The notes beneath the pieces were generated by a model. That model saw nothing but the letters and a program-made list of their open reading frames with translations. It ran no database searches and was not told where the DNA came from. Positions 16,261-24,993 of a DNA stretch of 45,647 bases are shown piece after piece. Location of the stretch: the NCBI GenBank assembly GCA_029261965.1, contig JAJDAH010000241.1, positions 1-45,647 of the forward strand, written 5' to 3'. Made by a program: the position numbers and the translations under genes. Source of the stretch: Polyangiaceae bacterium. GTDB lineage: Bacteria; Myxococcota_A; Polyangia; Polyangiales; Polyangiaceae. Every line of letters starts with the position of its first letter. The first letter of the stretch is position 1.

Positions 16261-18230
16261 GGCGGGGGCTCCGTAGGGCGATCGGCCGTCGGCGCGCGCA
16301 CTTGCTCGATGAGGCGCTTGACCTCGGTCACGGCTTTCTGGCGCTGGGTCCAGCGTGGCCACCAGAGCCACACGGCAATGAGCGTCAAGACCAGATTCGA
16401 GCCGGCCATCAACACGTACATCCAACTCGGATACGCCGCGGCGAGCAGGAACGCGGCGAGGTAGGCCGCGGCGGCGACGACGAGGCGCAGGTCCACGTAG
16501 AAGGACAGAAGCGAGCAGATCGTGAACCAGATGAAAAAATTGAGCACGTGGGCGGTGCGCGGCTCGATGTCTAGGAGCGCAGCTCCGGCGCGCAGCATGA
16601 TCATCGCGAGCATCGTGAAGACGATCGTCGCGAGGATGCTGCGATTGACGGCGGTCTTGAGCATCGATTTTCGGCCCCAGAAACCGAGGACGCCGATGAT
16701 CACCAGGAATACGGCGCTCGTTATCACCTGACCGGCGTGGGTGGGGCCCCCGGACGCCGCCTCGAACCGTTCGGCGAAGGCCGGGAGCACCGTCCACATC
16801 GCGCCGAGGCCGATGAGAATCGCCGAACGGGTTCGCGAGCCCGACTGGGGATCGAGCTCGCGGCTCAGTGCGCGGAGGTTTTCGACTTCTTGCACGCTCG
16901 CGTGGCGCGCGGACTCGACTCGCGCGACGAGCTCGGACGGCGGGTTGTCGAGCTCAGCGAGCAAACGGGCGGCGGCGTGGGCGTCGCCCTGGGCGAGCTC
17001 GAAGTTGACGAGCGCGATGGTCGAACGCTGGAGCCCGTTGATCGCGACGGGGTTGCCGCCCCAACCTTCGAGCGCTGCGCGAAAACCGAAGCGACACTCG
17101 CCGAAGAGGTTGTAGAGCTCGCGTTGGTGCTCGTCGTCCGAGCTCGCGCGACCGAGCATCTCCGCGAGTTGGTCGAAGCTCCGCTGCGCGTCCGCGGCGA
17201 GCTGAAGTGAGCCGCGATGTCGCAGGTAGCGGTCGAGGCGCTTTCTCAGCTCTTCGGCACTGGAAAAGCGGTCCGCCGGATCGCGAGCCATGGCGCGTTG
17301 GCAGATTTTCCGAAGCTCGCGCGGCGTCCCTCTGGGGAATTTGGGCTGGGACAGGATGACACTCGAAACCACCGCTTCGAGATCCTGGCCGATGTGCGGC
17401 GCGCTACCGGTGATGACTTCGTAGAGCATCGCGCCGAGCAGATAGACGTCCGTGCGCTCGGTGAGCGGCGCCGAGTCGTCGGTGCCCAGCATCTCCGGTG
17501 CCATGTAGGCCGGTGTGCCCGCCATGCCACGCGCCTTCTCGGCACGGGGAAGGAAGTCGTTGTCGTCGATGCCGACGGCGAGACCCCAGTCGAGAACGTA
17601 GACCTCGCCGAACTCACCGATCATCACGTTCTCGGGTTTGAGATCGCGATGCACGACGCCACGGCTGTGAGCGAAGTGAATCGCGTTACACACCTGCATC
17701 AGTGTGCGCAGGTTGAAGTCTTCGGGGTCGTCGGCGCCTACGTGCTCTTTGATGCGCTCCGGGGAGCGCAGCAGCGTCCCCCAGTGTTCCCCCTCGATTC
17801 GCTTGAGCACGATGGCCGGAAACCCATCGGCGTCGAGACTCACGTCGTAGACGGGGACGATGTTCGGGTGCTCGAGCCCGCCGGTGACCATCGCTTCTTG
17901 GATGATGCGAGTCACCCCGGTTTCGTTTTTTTGATCGTCTTGGAGCCGTTTGACCGCGACCTTGCGACTGAGCGCCGACTGTGTCGCGAGGTGCACGATT
18001 CCCATGCCACCTTCGCCGAGCGTCTTCTCGAAGCGGAGGGCGACGTGGCCGGCGTCTTTGCCGCGGTCGAGCGCGCGCATGACTTCGAGCGCTTGGTCGC
18101 CGGTGGTCGTGCCGATGCGACTCGGGGGCTCGATGGTCGCGAGGGGGTCCGCCTCGATCGAGTCACGCAGCGTTCGGGCGCTTTCGACTTGGGCGCGGAT
18201 GGCGCGCTCGAGCTCGGGGGGAATGGGCAT
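16251..18230 (-). CDS. Membrane-bound Ser/Thr protein kinase
   Basis: 659 aa. The kinase domain covers about residues 65-340, with the glycine loop GEGGMG (72-77), catalytic lysine K94 in VAVKRL, HRDLKPEN (194-201), metal motif DWG (214-216, in place of DFG) and GTPAYMAPE (238-246). A helical region follows, then six hydrophobic segments between about residues 480 and 635. The C-terminus is cytoplasmic and Pro-rich. This is a Hanks-type kinase of the kind expanded in myxobacteria, here with an unusually large membrane domain that could sense an envelope signal. It lies upstream of the FGE-like/LysM gene. The substrate is unknown. DWG is an accepted variant, so activity is likely. Confidence 0.92.
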   Translation of the reverse strand: MPIPPELERAIRAQVESARTLRDSIEADPLATIEPPSRIGTTTGDQALEVMRALDRGKDAGHVALRFEKTLGEGGMGIVHLATQSALSRKVAVKRLQDDQKNETGVTRIIQEAMVTGGLEHPNIVPVYDVSLDADGFPAIVLKRIEGEHWGTLLRSPERIKEHVGADDPEDFNLRTLMQVCNAIHFAHSRGVVHRDLKPENVMIGEFGEVYVLDWGLAVGIDDNDFLPRAEKARGMAGTPAYMAPEMLGTDDSAPLTERTDVYLLGAMLYEVITGSAPHIGQDLEAVVSSVILSQPKFPRGTPRELRKICQRAMARDPADRFSSAEELRKRLDRYLRHRGSLQLAADAQRSFDQLAEMLGRASSDDEHQRELYNLFGECRFGFRAALEGWGGNPVAINGLQRSTIALVNFELAQGDAHAAARLLAELDNPPSELVARVESARHASVQEVENLRALSRELDPQSGSRTRSAILIGLGAMWTVLPAFAERFEAASGGPTHAGQVITSAVFLVIIGVLGFWGRKSMLKTAVNRSILATIVFTMLAMIMLRAGAALLDIEPRTAHVLNFFIWFTICSLLSFYVDLRLVVAAAAYLAAFLLAAAYPSWMYVLMAGSNLVLTLIAVWLWWPRWTQRQKAVTEVKRLIEQVRAPTADRPTEPPPAQ

Positions 18231-18488
18231 GACGGGCGTCGACCGCCGATCGTACCGAGACGGGGCTTCGCAGGCCTCGATCTGTGTCTTTGCCGCACTG
18301 TGTCAATGGCCTGAAGGGCGGTTTTTTTACCCGCTTTGGCGTGTTCGAGCTGAATTGGGCGCCCTCGACGGAAAGGCCGCGTTTTTTCGCGGTTCTCTCT
18401 CGCTGGACGCTCCGGGACGCGCCATCATTTTTTGGGCGACGGCCGTGTGTCGGCTACGGGCCGAGTCCTTTCCTTCCGGAGGTTTGCT
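18231..18488. promoter_or_regulatory. T-tract-rich divergent intergenic region
   Basis: 258 bp between the divergent kinase and propeller-lipoprotein genes. It contains three T runs unusual for this GC-rich DNA: 7 T at 18322-18328, 6 T at 18382-18387 and 6 T at 18428-18433. The first two sit in small inverted repeats (GCGG/CCCGC and CCGCG/CGCGG). A strong ribosome-binding site, GGAGGT at 18479-18484, precedes the GTG start at 18489. The promoters for both genes should lie here, but no confident -35/-10 pair was found. Confidence 0.45.
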
Positions 18489-20933
18489 GTGAAGCTTTCA
18501 CGATTCTTGGGTTTGGCCACGACGGTGCTGGCGCTCGGCGCGGGCTGCGGCGATGGCGGTAAAGGCTCCGCGGGAACGGGCGGCCAAGCGGGGGCTGGCC
18601 AAGGTGGAGGCGCGGGGACCGGGGGCAGCGCCGGGGTTGGCGGCTCGGCGGGAAGCGCGGGAGCCGCCGGCATGGGGGGCGTGTCGATCACGGTTCCGCC
18701 TGGCGTGGTCAACGAGCAGATGACGCATTCCACAGCGATGATGGATGCGAGCTACAACGAAGAAGAGGTCACGTTCTTTCGCACGACGGCGGTGTTGCCC
18801 GATCTAGACGTGCGGCACATTGGGGTGTTCGACGGTCGAGTCTACGCTGGCACGTCGACCGGTCTCGTGCGTCTGAACACGGTCGGAGACGCGTTCGAGA
18901 CGGTGGCCATCACCGGAACCGGCGCCGTCGTCGGGCTCGCCGCGTTCGGCGATCGTGTCGTGGCTGCACGCCGGAACGAAGTCCACGTGCTCGACTCCAT
19001 GGGCGCGCCCGCGGACGTGTGGGCGGCGGCAGGTGCCAGCGTTCAATCGGTCGCAGCGAGCACGAGCACCGTTTACGTCGGCACGGACACCGGGCTTGCG
19101 ACGATCGACGCCGGCGGTGTGATTCCGGTGGCTGCAGCCCAAGGTTTCAGCATCAACGACCTGGTTGTCGTCGGTGACGTCGTGTGGATGGCGACGCCGA
19201 GCGACGTTCGCCGCTACAGCATCATGTCGGACACGCTCCTCGCGGATGTCGGCGCCGGCGGGCTGGCCGAGGATGTGCGAGCGATTGCCGCATCGAGCGC
19301 GGGATCCGAAGTGCTGGCGGGCACCAACAACGGCCTATGGCGTATCGACGCGACGTCCGCGGCGGTGACGGTGGTCGCCCCGGGCAAAGACGGATTGCCG
19401 AACGGCGATCTCACGTCGGTGGCGGAGGCTGCTGGCACCGTGCTCACCGGTCACGTCATTGGTGCGACCGCCACCGAAGCGGCGAGGAAGGACCACTATC
19501 ACACCACGCGATGGATCCTCGACGAGCGGGTTGCCGGAGTCGCCATCGAAGACGACGGCACTCGGTGGATCGCGACGAATGCCGGTATCTCGCGCATCGG
19601 GTCAGTGACGCGCACGCTGGAAAGCAAAGCCGCGCTCATGGAGGCGCTCAACGACAAACACTGGCGCATGGATGGTTTCGTTGCCGACGGTGTGCTGCTC
19701 GGCGACGCGTGGGACGATCCGGTCAATCCCACTTCCACCGTGACTCGGTCGGACTTCGACAACGACGGGCTCTGGACGCAAATGCAGGTGGCGGCCTGGT
19801 GTTTCGCCTTCGCGGAGACCGGCAACACCGAGTTCTACGACAAGGCCCGCAAGGCCATGGACGTCATGCTCCTTCTGTACGACGTGCCGGCGGAGACGTT
19901 CGTGGCGCAAGGGGACAAGGCGGGGTTCATCACGCGGTCCCTCGTTCGGAGCGACGAGGGCGCGGTGTTCGACTCCAAGGCCACGATGGACAACTGGCAC
20001 CTGCAAGAGTTCGACGGCCAGACCTACTATTGGAAAGACGATACGAGCAGCGACGAGTACGCCGGCCACTTTTTCGGCATCCCGATTTTCTACGACTTGT
20101 GCGCGCAGAGCGACGCGGAGCGGAACGAAATCGCCGTGCGGATTCAGCGCGTGACCGAATACATCATCGAAAACGAGCTCGTGCTGCCCGATCTCGATGG
20201 AGAGCCGACGTCTCACGGCGACTGGGCGGGGCTCGCCGACGCGGTGGATGGCATCGGCCCGTGCCTCGCCAACATGGGGTCAGAATGCGCCGAGAGCTTC
20301 GGGGGAGGCGGCTGGCTCAACTCGATCGAGATCCTCGGTTTCTTGCTGGCCTCTTGGCACATCACCGGCGACGACGCGTTCTATGCGGAGTACGAGCGGC
20401 TCGCCATAGACGAGCGCTACGGAGAAATGGTCCCGGTCAAGGACACGACTCTGACCGTGACGAGCCGAGGCATAGCGAACCACTCCGACCACGAGCTCGC
20501 GACCTTGGCGTACTACACGCTGCTTCGATACGAGCCCAACGCGGACCGGCGGGCGACGTGGATCCAGTCGATCCGCGATTTTCATTCGCACGAGGTGCTC
20601 GAACGAAACCCCTTCGAAATCGCGATGATGTCGAGCGCGATCGACGATCCAGCCGTGGCGGACGCGGTGCGCTCGCTTCAGGAGATGCCGCTGGACTGGC
20701 GGGAGATGCGCTACGACAACACCCATCGGCAGGATTTCGACCTCGACACGTCGACGGATCGTTTCTCGCAACTCCAGTTCAACGAGGTGCCGCCGTACGA
20801 CGAAATTCGAACGATGAAGTGGAACGGCAATCCCTACATCGTCGTCGGAGGCAGCACCGACCAGGCGCATCAGGCGCCGTGGCCGTGGTTGCTGCCGTAT
20901 TGGATGATGCGGTACTACGGCGCAATCCAATGA
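18489..20933 (+). CDS. Large lipoprotein with beta-propeller and glycosidase-like helical domain
   Basis: 814 aa from a GTG at 18489, supported by a GGAGGT ribosome-binding site. The signal ends in LALGAGC; the lipid-anchored cysteine is followed by a Gly/Ala/Ser-rich spacer of about 45 residues. A repeat region (about 85-390) has YVTN/two-component-propeller-type blades (FDGRVYAGTSTGLVRL, VYVGTDTGLATID, LAGTNNGLWRID, WIATNAGISRIG). The C-terminal half is helical with Trp/Tyr-rich segments (WHLQEFDGQTYYWKDDTSS, EYAGHFFGIPIFYDLC) that resemble an (alpha/alpha)6 toroid such as six-hairpin glycosidases. Cell-surface carbohydrate binding or degradation is an inference; no catalytic residues can be assigned. 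The gene is monocistronic and ends at a compound terminator. Confidence 0.82.
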   Translation: MKLSRFLGLATTVLALGAGCGDGGKGSAGTGGQAGAGQGGGAGTGGSAGVGGSAGSAGAAGMGGVSITVPPGVVNEQMTHSTAMMDASYNEEEVTFFRTTAVLPDLDVRHIGVFDGRVYAGTSTGLVRLNTVGDAFETVAITGTGAVVGLAAFGDRVVAARRNEVHVLDSMGAPADVWAAAGASVQSVAASTSTVYVGTDTGLATIDAGGVIPVAAAQGFSINDLVVVGDVVWMATPSDVRRYSIMSDTLLADVGAGGLAEDVRAIAASSAGSEVLAGTNNGLWRIDATSAAVTVVAPGKDGLPNGDLTSVAEAAGTVLTGHVIGATATEAARKDHYHTTRWILDERVAGVAIEDDGTRWIATNAGISRIGSVTRTLESKAALMEALNDKHWRMDGFVADGVLLGDAWDDPVNPTSTVTRSDFDNDGLWTQMQVAAWCFAFAETGNTEFYDKARKAMDVMLLLYDVPAETFVAQGDKAGFITRSLVRSDEGAVFDSKATMDNWHLQEFDGQTYYWKDDTSSDEYAGHFFGIPIFYDLCAQSDAERNEIAVRIQRVTEYIIENELVLPDLDGEPTSHGDWAGLADAVDGIGPCLANMGSECAESFGGGGWLNSIEILGFLLASWHITGDDAFYAEYERLAIDERYGEMVPVKDTTLTVTSRGIANHSDHELATLAYYTLLRYEPNADRRATWIQSIRDFHSHEVLERNPFEIAMMSSAIDDPAVADAVRSLQEMPLDWREMRYDNTHRQDFDLDTSTDRFSQLQFNEVPPYDEIRTMKWNGNPYIVVGGSTDQAHQAPWPWLLPYWMMRYYGAIQ

Positions 20934-20936
20934 CTG

Positions 20937-20970
20937 GAGCGCGTACGGCAGTCGCTGCCGGGCCGCGCTC
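20937..20970. terminator. Compound hairpin, likely bidirectional terminator
   Basis: Nested inverted repeats lie between two convergent stops. The outer arms are GAGCGCG (20937-20943) and CGCGCTC (20964-20970); the inner arms are CGGCAG (20946-20951) and CTGCCG (20955-20960), with a 3-base loop. The structure begins three bases after the plus-strand TGA and ends at the minus-strand TAG. There is no T run, so termination may be weak or Rho-assisted. Confidence 0.6.
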
Positions 20971-21611
20971 TAGTCGACGTTGATTTTGCCGATCACTCCC
21001 GTCTCGGAGAACTCGACGAACCCGTCCTTGCGAGGGCTGTCGACGTAGACGCGGACGACGACTTTCGGGCTGAATGGTAGCCCGCGGCGAACGATGACGT
21101 GGGTGATCTTGCCGTCCTCGATCTTCGATTTTTCCAGCGCCTCGGCGGTCATCGCCGGGAGCTTGTCCAGGGCAACGTCGTCGAGCGTGAACAAATTTCT
21201 GTCGAGCTTTCCGCCGCCACTGAGCTTCACCGGAATCGGTCCCGTCACCGTTCCGGCCCGAAACTTGAACTCGTTCACCTCGGCCGCTTTGCTCGGATCC
21301 TGCGCCTGCAGATTGGCATAGGTGTCGTAGATGCTGAACTCGAGCGCCTTGACGCTACCTCCGCCGATCTTCGTTTTGAGCGCGTTCAGCGTTGTCGTCA
21401 GAGCGGCGGTTTCGGTGAAGTGGTTGATGGCGGGCGTGCCAACGGGGCTGGCCGCTCCCGGCGCGGCAATGGGCGAGGCCGCTGGCGTTACTTCGGTCTC
21501 TTCGAGCGCCTCTTTGGTGACTTCTTTCATCACCTTCTTGCAAGCGAAAAGCGCGACGGCGGTCACGAGGATGCCCGCGGCGAGTGTTCGGTTGATGTTT
21601 CGTGTCTTCAT
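20970..21611 (-). CDS. Lipoprotein of unknown function
   Basis: 213 aa from the ATG at 21611. The N-terminus RTLAAGILVTAVALFAC is a lipoprotein signal with the cysteine followed by lysines. A short charged segment (KKVMKEVTKEALEETEV) and an Ala/Pro linker precede a folded domain with several beta strands (FKFRAGTVTGPIPVKLSGGG, HVIVRRGLPFSPKVVVRVYV). Not recognised as a known family. It is the last gene of the cytochrome operon, 34 bp after the small membrane protein gene, so an envelope role linked to that electron-transfer module is possible. Confidence 0.75.
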   Translation of the reverse strand: MKTRNINRTLAAGILVTAVALFACKKVMKEVTKEALEETEVTPAASPIAAPGAASPVGTPAINHFTETAALTTTLNALKTKIGGGSVKALEFSIYDTYANLQAQDPSKAAEVNEFKFRAGTVTGPIPVKLSGGGKLDRNLFTLDDVALDKLPAMTAEALEKSKIEDGKITHVIVRRGLPFSPKVVVRVYVDSPRKDGFVEFSETGVIGKINVD

Positions 21612-21645
21612 GGGTTCTCACTTATCGCCTGCAGGGCCGAGAACC

Positions 21646-22077
21646 TCAACGAATCGATCGTGCGGTGACGAGCACGGCGACGAACAACAGCAGCGCTCCC
21701 ACGGGAACGAGCACCACTCCGAGCCCCGGATCACCCTCGCGCGCGAACAGCCCGCCGAGGAAAAATCCGGCAGGGACGAGGAGCGTGGCCGCAGCGAGCG
21801 CGGCGGAGGCCATTGACCTCGATTTGGAGGCCGACTCCGAGAGGTGCGGCACGGTGACCGCGAAGGCGATGTTGACGAGCGCGAACAGGGTTCCGTGCGC
21901 GTGAGCGAGCCGCCAAGTGAGCCGGCGAGCTTCGCTCGAAACGTCGAGGTAAAAGCCGACCTTGAACCCGTGCATGGCCTCCAGCGCGACACCCAGCGAA
22001 AGAAATAGGAGTAGCGCCCACCAGCCGATCCGGAGGTGGCGTCGCGTGAGCGACTCGGCGTCGTTTGGAGCGGTCAT
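21646..22077 (-). CDS. Four-helix membrane protein, unknown function
   Basis: 143 aa. Four hydrophobic segments are visible: WWALLLFLSLGVALEAMHGF, HGTLFALVNIAFAVTVPHL, ASAALAAATLLVPAGFFLGG and GLGVVLVPVGALLLFVAVL. His residues in or near the membrane (AMHGF, HAHGTLF) could bind heme or metal, as in small cytochrome b-like subunits; this is speculative. The ATG overlaps the stop of the octaheme cytochrome gene (ATGA, 22074-22077), so the two proteins are co-translated and may be partners. Confidence 0.8.
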   Translation of the reverse strand: MTAPNDAESLTRRHLRIGWWALLLFLSLGVALEAMHGFKVGFYLDVSSEARRLTWRLAHAHGTLFALVNIAFAVTVPHLSESASKSRSMASAALAAATLLVPAGFFLGGLFAREGDPGLGVVLVPVGALLLFVAVLVTARSIR

Positions 22078-24020
22078 TCAGAAATCGTCACGGGGCGGTT
22101 GTCGCGTGCTCTTTTGAGCGCCGCGAGCGTGTCGGGATCGGGATGCCTCCGCTCGTCCAACGGGAACGCGCGCTCGGCGTTCGGGGACTTCGTTTTTGGT
22201 TCGTAGGTTGCGAGCGCTTTGGCTCTGGACTCCGCTCGCGCTTCGGGTGCACCGACGGGATCGGCCTCGAATTTCTCGAACCCAGGCAGGGTCTTGATGG
22301 CGCGGTGAGCGACGAATCTGACCGCGGCGTAGGGATCGTCGAGCAACTCCGCCAAGAACGGCGCTTGCCAATCGGAGCCCGAAGCGACGTGCGCGTCTTT
22401 CCAGCCAAACCGCGATGCGAGCACGACCCTCTCGGCCGCGTCCCCCGAGAGCAGCCACTCGACGGCCGCCGCGACCGGAGCGTGTTTGTCGCCGGACTCC
22501 GGTGTGCTGGCGGGCATGGGCTGGCCGTACCACGACGACAGGTGCTGCGCGGTCCAGTCGAGCGACCGATCGAGGTGGCAGAGGTTGCACGCGTTCGGCG
22601 CGCCTGCCGCGCCATCGGTCCGAACGCGCGGGTTCGTGATGCGGTGGGAGCGGATGCCCTTGAACAACGCGTAGGACGTGTGGGGCATGTGGCAGTTGTA
22701 ACAAAGGCTGCCGGCCGACGTGGACGGGTGGTGGGTGTGCCCTTCGGCGGCGAGCGATCCGTCGTGGCAGGCGAGGCACGCCGCGTTGCCGCGCATGCCG
22801 GGGCCGAGCTGGTCGTCGGGCTCGCTCTCGTGGAGCGAGTGGCAAGACGTGCACGTCAGCTGGCGCTCCGCCTTCCCGCGCTCGAAACACGGTGACGCGA
22901 CGAGCCCGTTGTACTCGCGCCCGCCCACACGAATCGTGCCGTCCGGCCAAAACGCGCTGTCCAGCGTCCGGGCGAGAGCTGGGGGCGCGTTCAGGCGGTC
23001 GCGGGCGTAGTCGAACACGCGGCGGGAATCGCTCAGGCGATCGCCGGCGCGGTAGCCCCCGCTGAAGCCGCGCTCCCACCAAGTCCTTTCGTCTTTCGGC
23101 ATGAAGTAGGAGTGGCACTGTCCGCACACTTCGGCGCTCGCGGCCGCGTCGAGACGGAGCGGATGAACGATGCTCGGGTCCGCCTCTTCGTCGGCTCGAG
23201 CCGCGCGGCGCTCGAGCGGGCTTCGATGCCTCTCGATGTGTCGCTGTCCGGGTCCGTGGCACGATTCACACGCGATCCCGAGCTCGACGGCTTCGGTTTC
23301 GAAAGCGTCACTCGCCAGGTCGTGCGCGGGGCGTCCGGCGACGGCGTGGCACTGCACGCAGTTCGAGTTCCAGCGCACCAAATGGCGCGGAGCGTCCGGC
23401 GGTTGAAGGAACGCGTCCTCTCGCGGGATGAACCGCTTTTCGGGCAACAGATAAACGAACGGAAACTGTCGGAGCTCGCGGCCGCGGCTGCCGCGTACCC
23501 AGTAGGCCTGGTAGTGGTGCGAGCCGGTTGTCATGACGATGCGCCGATCCACCATCGGCACGCTGCTGCTCGGGGCCGCTCCCCGTCGAATCGCGTCGGC
23601 TTCGAGCTCCGGGTCGGGCAGACGCGCCCAGAGCGCGCCCCGTCGCCATTCGAGGCCGTAGGTTCGCCCGTCGTGCTCGATGGCGGGCGAAGCAGAGACG
23701 TTGGCCAGCACGGTCTCCGGGGAGGCCAGCTGAGTCATCGTTCGGTGGTAAGAGCGGTGCCAGGACTCGTAGTGCTCGGCGTGGCAGCTTCGGCAAGTGT
23801 CCGAGGACGCATACCCGTCGATTGCACGCTGGGTGGGCACCTGCGCGGCTAGCTCGGGGTCTCCGCCGGGCGTCCAGAAGAAGGCGAACATCGAGGCGAG
23901 GTAGACGAGCGCTGCGGCGAGCAACCAGCGCCACTTGCCCATGGCTCCGCCCCAACTCACGGCGATGGCGCTCGCCGCGATCGCCACGGCGGAGTAGAGG
24001 GCGATTTCCTCGACCAGCAT
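22074..24020 (-). CDS. Octaheme c-type cytochrome with C-terminal HEAT-like segment
   Basis: 648 aa. Two N-terminal hydrophobic segments (about residues 6-24 and 30-49) anchor it in the membrane. Eight CxxCH heme-binding motifs start at residues 76, 221, 251, 299, 390, 415, 440 and 478. The last about 120 residues have HEAT-like features (DPYAAVRFVAHRAIKTLPG). Multiheme cytochromes of this type move electrons in the periplasm, sometimes as reductases of nitrogen or sulfur compounds; no specific active-site heme can be assigned. Upstream is a zincin-like lipoprotein gene (22-bp gap); downstream a small membrane protein gene overlaps by four bases. A role in extracytoplasmic electron transfer or respiration is inferred. 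Confidence 0.9.
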   Translation of the reverse strand: MLVEEIALYSAVAIAASAIAVSWGGAMGKWRWLLAAALVYLASMFAFFWTPGGDPELAAQVPTQRAIDGYASSDTCRSCHAEHYESWHRSYHRTMTQLASPETVLANVSASPAIEHDGRTYGLEWRRGALWARLPDPELEADAIRRGAAPSSSVPMVDRRIVMTTGSHHYQAYWVRGSRGRELRQFPFVYLLPEKRFIPREDAFLQPPDAPRHLVRWNSNCVQCHAVAGRPAHDLASDAFETEAVELGIACESCHGPGQRHIERHRSPLERRAARADEEADPSIVHPLRLDAAASAEVCGQCHSYFMPKDERTWWERGFSGGYRAGDRLSDSRRVFDYARDRLNAPPALARTLDSAFWPDGTIRVGGREYNGLVASPCFERGKAERQLTCTSCHSLHESEPDDQLGPGMRGNAACLACHDGSLAAEGHTHHPSTSAGSLCYNCHMPHTSYALFKGIRSHRITNPRVRTDGAAGAPNACNLCHLDRSLDWTAQHLSSWYGQPMPASTPESGDKHAPVAAAVEWLLSGDAAERVVLASRFGWKDAHVASGSDWQAPFLAELLDDPYAAVRFVAHRAIKTLPGFEKFEADPVGAPEARAESRAKALATYEPKTKSPNAERAFPLDERRHPDPDTLAALKRARDNRPVTISE

Positions 24021-24042
24021 CGGCGCGATCGAGCCTACGCGA

Positions 24043-24993
24043 TCATTTCGAGCCCGGTCTGCCAGGATCGGCGAAGGCGTTCTTCCCGAAAATTCCCCGG
24101 AGGTTCTTCCGCATCCGGAGACACTGCTCCTCCCGGAGCTCGCCGCCCATTTGTGGGTTCATGAGATTTTTTGGGTCGGTGTCGTGGCTCGGTTGGTCGA
24201 GCAACATGTGGCCAAGCTCGTGCGCGATCACGCGGTCGTTCAGTCGTGAGGGCAAGCTCCCACATTTCGGGTACGCGGTCGCGACGAGCACACCGTTGCG
24301 AGCCGGGAAGTCTTCCGTCGCGTGATACACGACCGGCGGGAACGAGAGTCCACCAGCGACCGTCGCTTTCTTGGCGGCGTAGTAGTCGATGCGGTCGATG
24401 ACGACGACGCCGATGGTGCCGTTCGGCAAGTCCCGCCGAGCGAAGTTGAAGAGCTCTGTCACCTCGGGTGTGAGCTTCTCTCCGAGGTCGTAGTTGAACG
24501 CCGCCGGGTCTTCACCTTCCGGAGCGAGTCCCGCCCACGAGTTTTTGCCGTTTGCCACGACCGTGAGCAGGCGCGAGGGCACCGCCGCGAGCTCGGCGCG
24601 GACGACGTCGAGCTCGATGTTGCACGACTCGAACGCGCGACGAGTGGGCGCGAGGGCGCGCTTCACCCACGCGGTGAGCGCGGCTTGCTCGGTCCACTTG
24701 GCGCTCGTCGGCCACGCGGTAGCGACCGTGAGCGCAATCTGCACGCGAGGTGCGTCGCTCGGAGCGGCTTTTTTGGGCGTCGCATCAGCGAGCTTCGCGA
24801 TGCCGCGGTCGTCGCACGACGACGTGCATGCTTCGCCCGCGAAAGCGCAGGGTGCCGATTCGGTGCTCGTCGGCTCGGGACCAAGCGACGCCCTTTTTTC
24901 TTCACAGCCGCTGCCCAGAACGACGAGAGCCGCCCCCAAAATTGGGGCGGCTCTCGAAATTTTCGTGCGGGGCGCTCGCCCCGCCGAAGTCAC
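24043..24993 (-). CDS. Lipoprotein with zincin-type metalloprotease motif
   Basis: 316 aa from a GTG at 24993 that overlaps the upstream stop (GTGA, 24990-24993). The N-terminus RAAPILGAALVVLGSGC is a lipoprotein signal. The motif HELGHMLLDQPSH has the HExxH core of zinc metalloproteases, with a possible third ligand downstream. Other cysteines (CAFAGEACTSSC) may form disulfides. The fold upstream of HExxH is unassigned, so peptidase activity is likely but not proven. A perfect 13-bp-arm hairpin lies inside the signal-peptide codons. It is the second gene of the five-gene cytochrome operon; a role in maturation or turnover of envelope proteins is possible. Confidence 0.8.
   Translation of the reverse strand: MTSAGRAPRTKISRAAPILGAALVVLGSGCEEKRASLGPEPTSTESAPCAFAGEACTSSCDDRGIAKLADATPKKAAPSDAPRVQIALTVATAWPTSAKWTEQAALTAWVKRALAPTRRAFESCNIELDVVRAELAAVPSRLLTVVANGKNSWAGLAPEGEDPAAFNYDLGEKLTPEVTELFNFARRDLPNGTIGVVVIDRIDYYAAKKATVAGGLSFPPVVYHATEDFPARNGVLVATAYPKCGSLPSRLNDRVIAHELGHMLLDQPSHDTDPKNLMNPQMGGELREEQCLRMRKNLRGIFGKNAFADPGRPGSK
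24924..24956. promoter_or_regulatory. Strong hairpin inside the metalloprotease signal-peptide codons
   Basis: Perfect 13-bp arms, CGAGAGCCGCCCC (24924-24936) and GGGGCGGCTCTCG (24944-24956), with a 7-base loop. In the minus-strand mRNA the hairpin begins 34 bases after the stop of the upstream lipoprotein gene and lies within the first 25 codons of the metalloprotease. No U run follows it on the coding strand. It could reduce downstream expression or protect the upstream mRNA. Confidence 0.7.

Noticed and set aside
17217-18314. A 365-codon plus-strand frame
   Set aside because: Antisense shadow of the kinase domain, whose motifs are all intact on the other strand.
19184-20983. A 599-codon plus-strand frame
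   Set aside because: Arg-rich alternative frame of the propeller lipoprotein gene.
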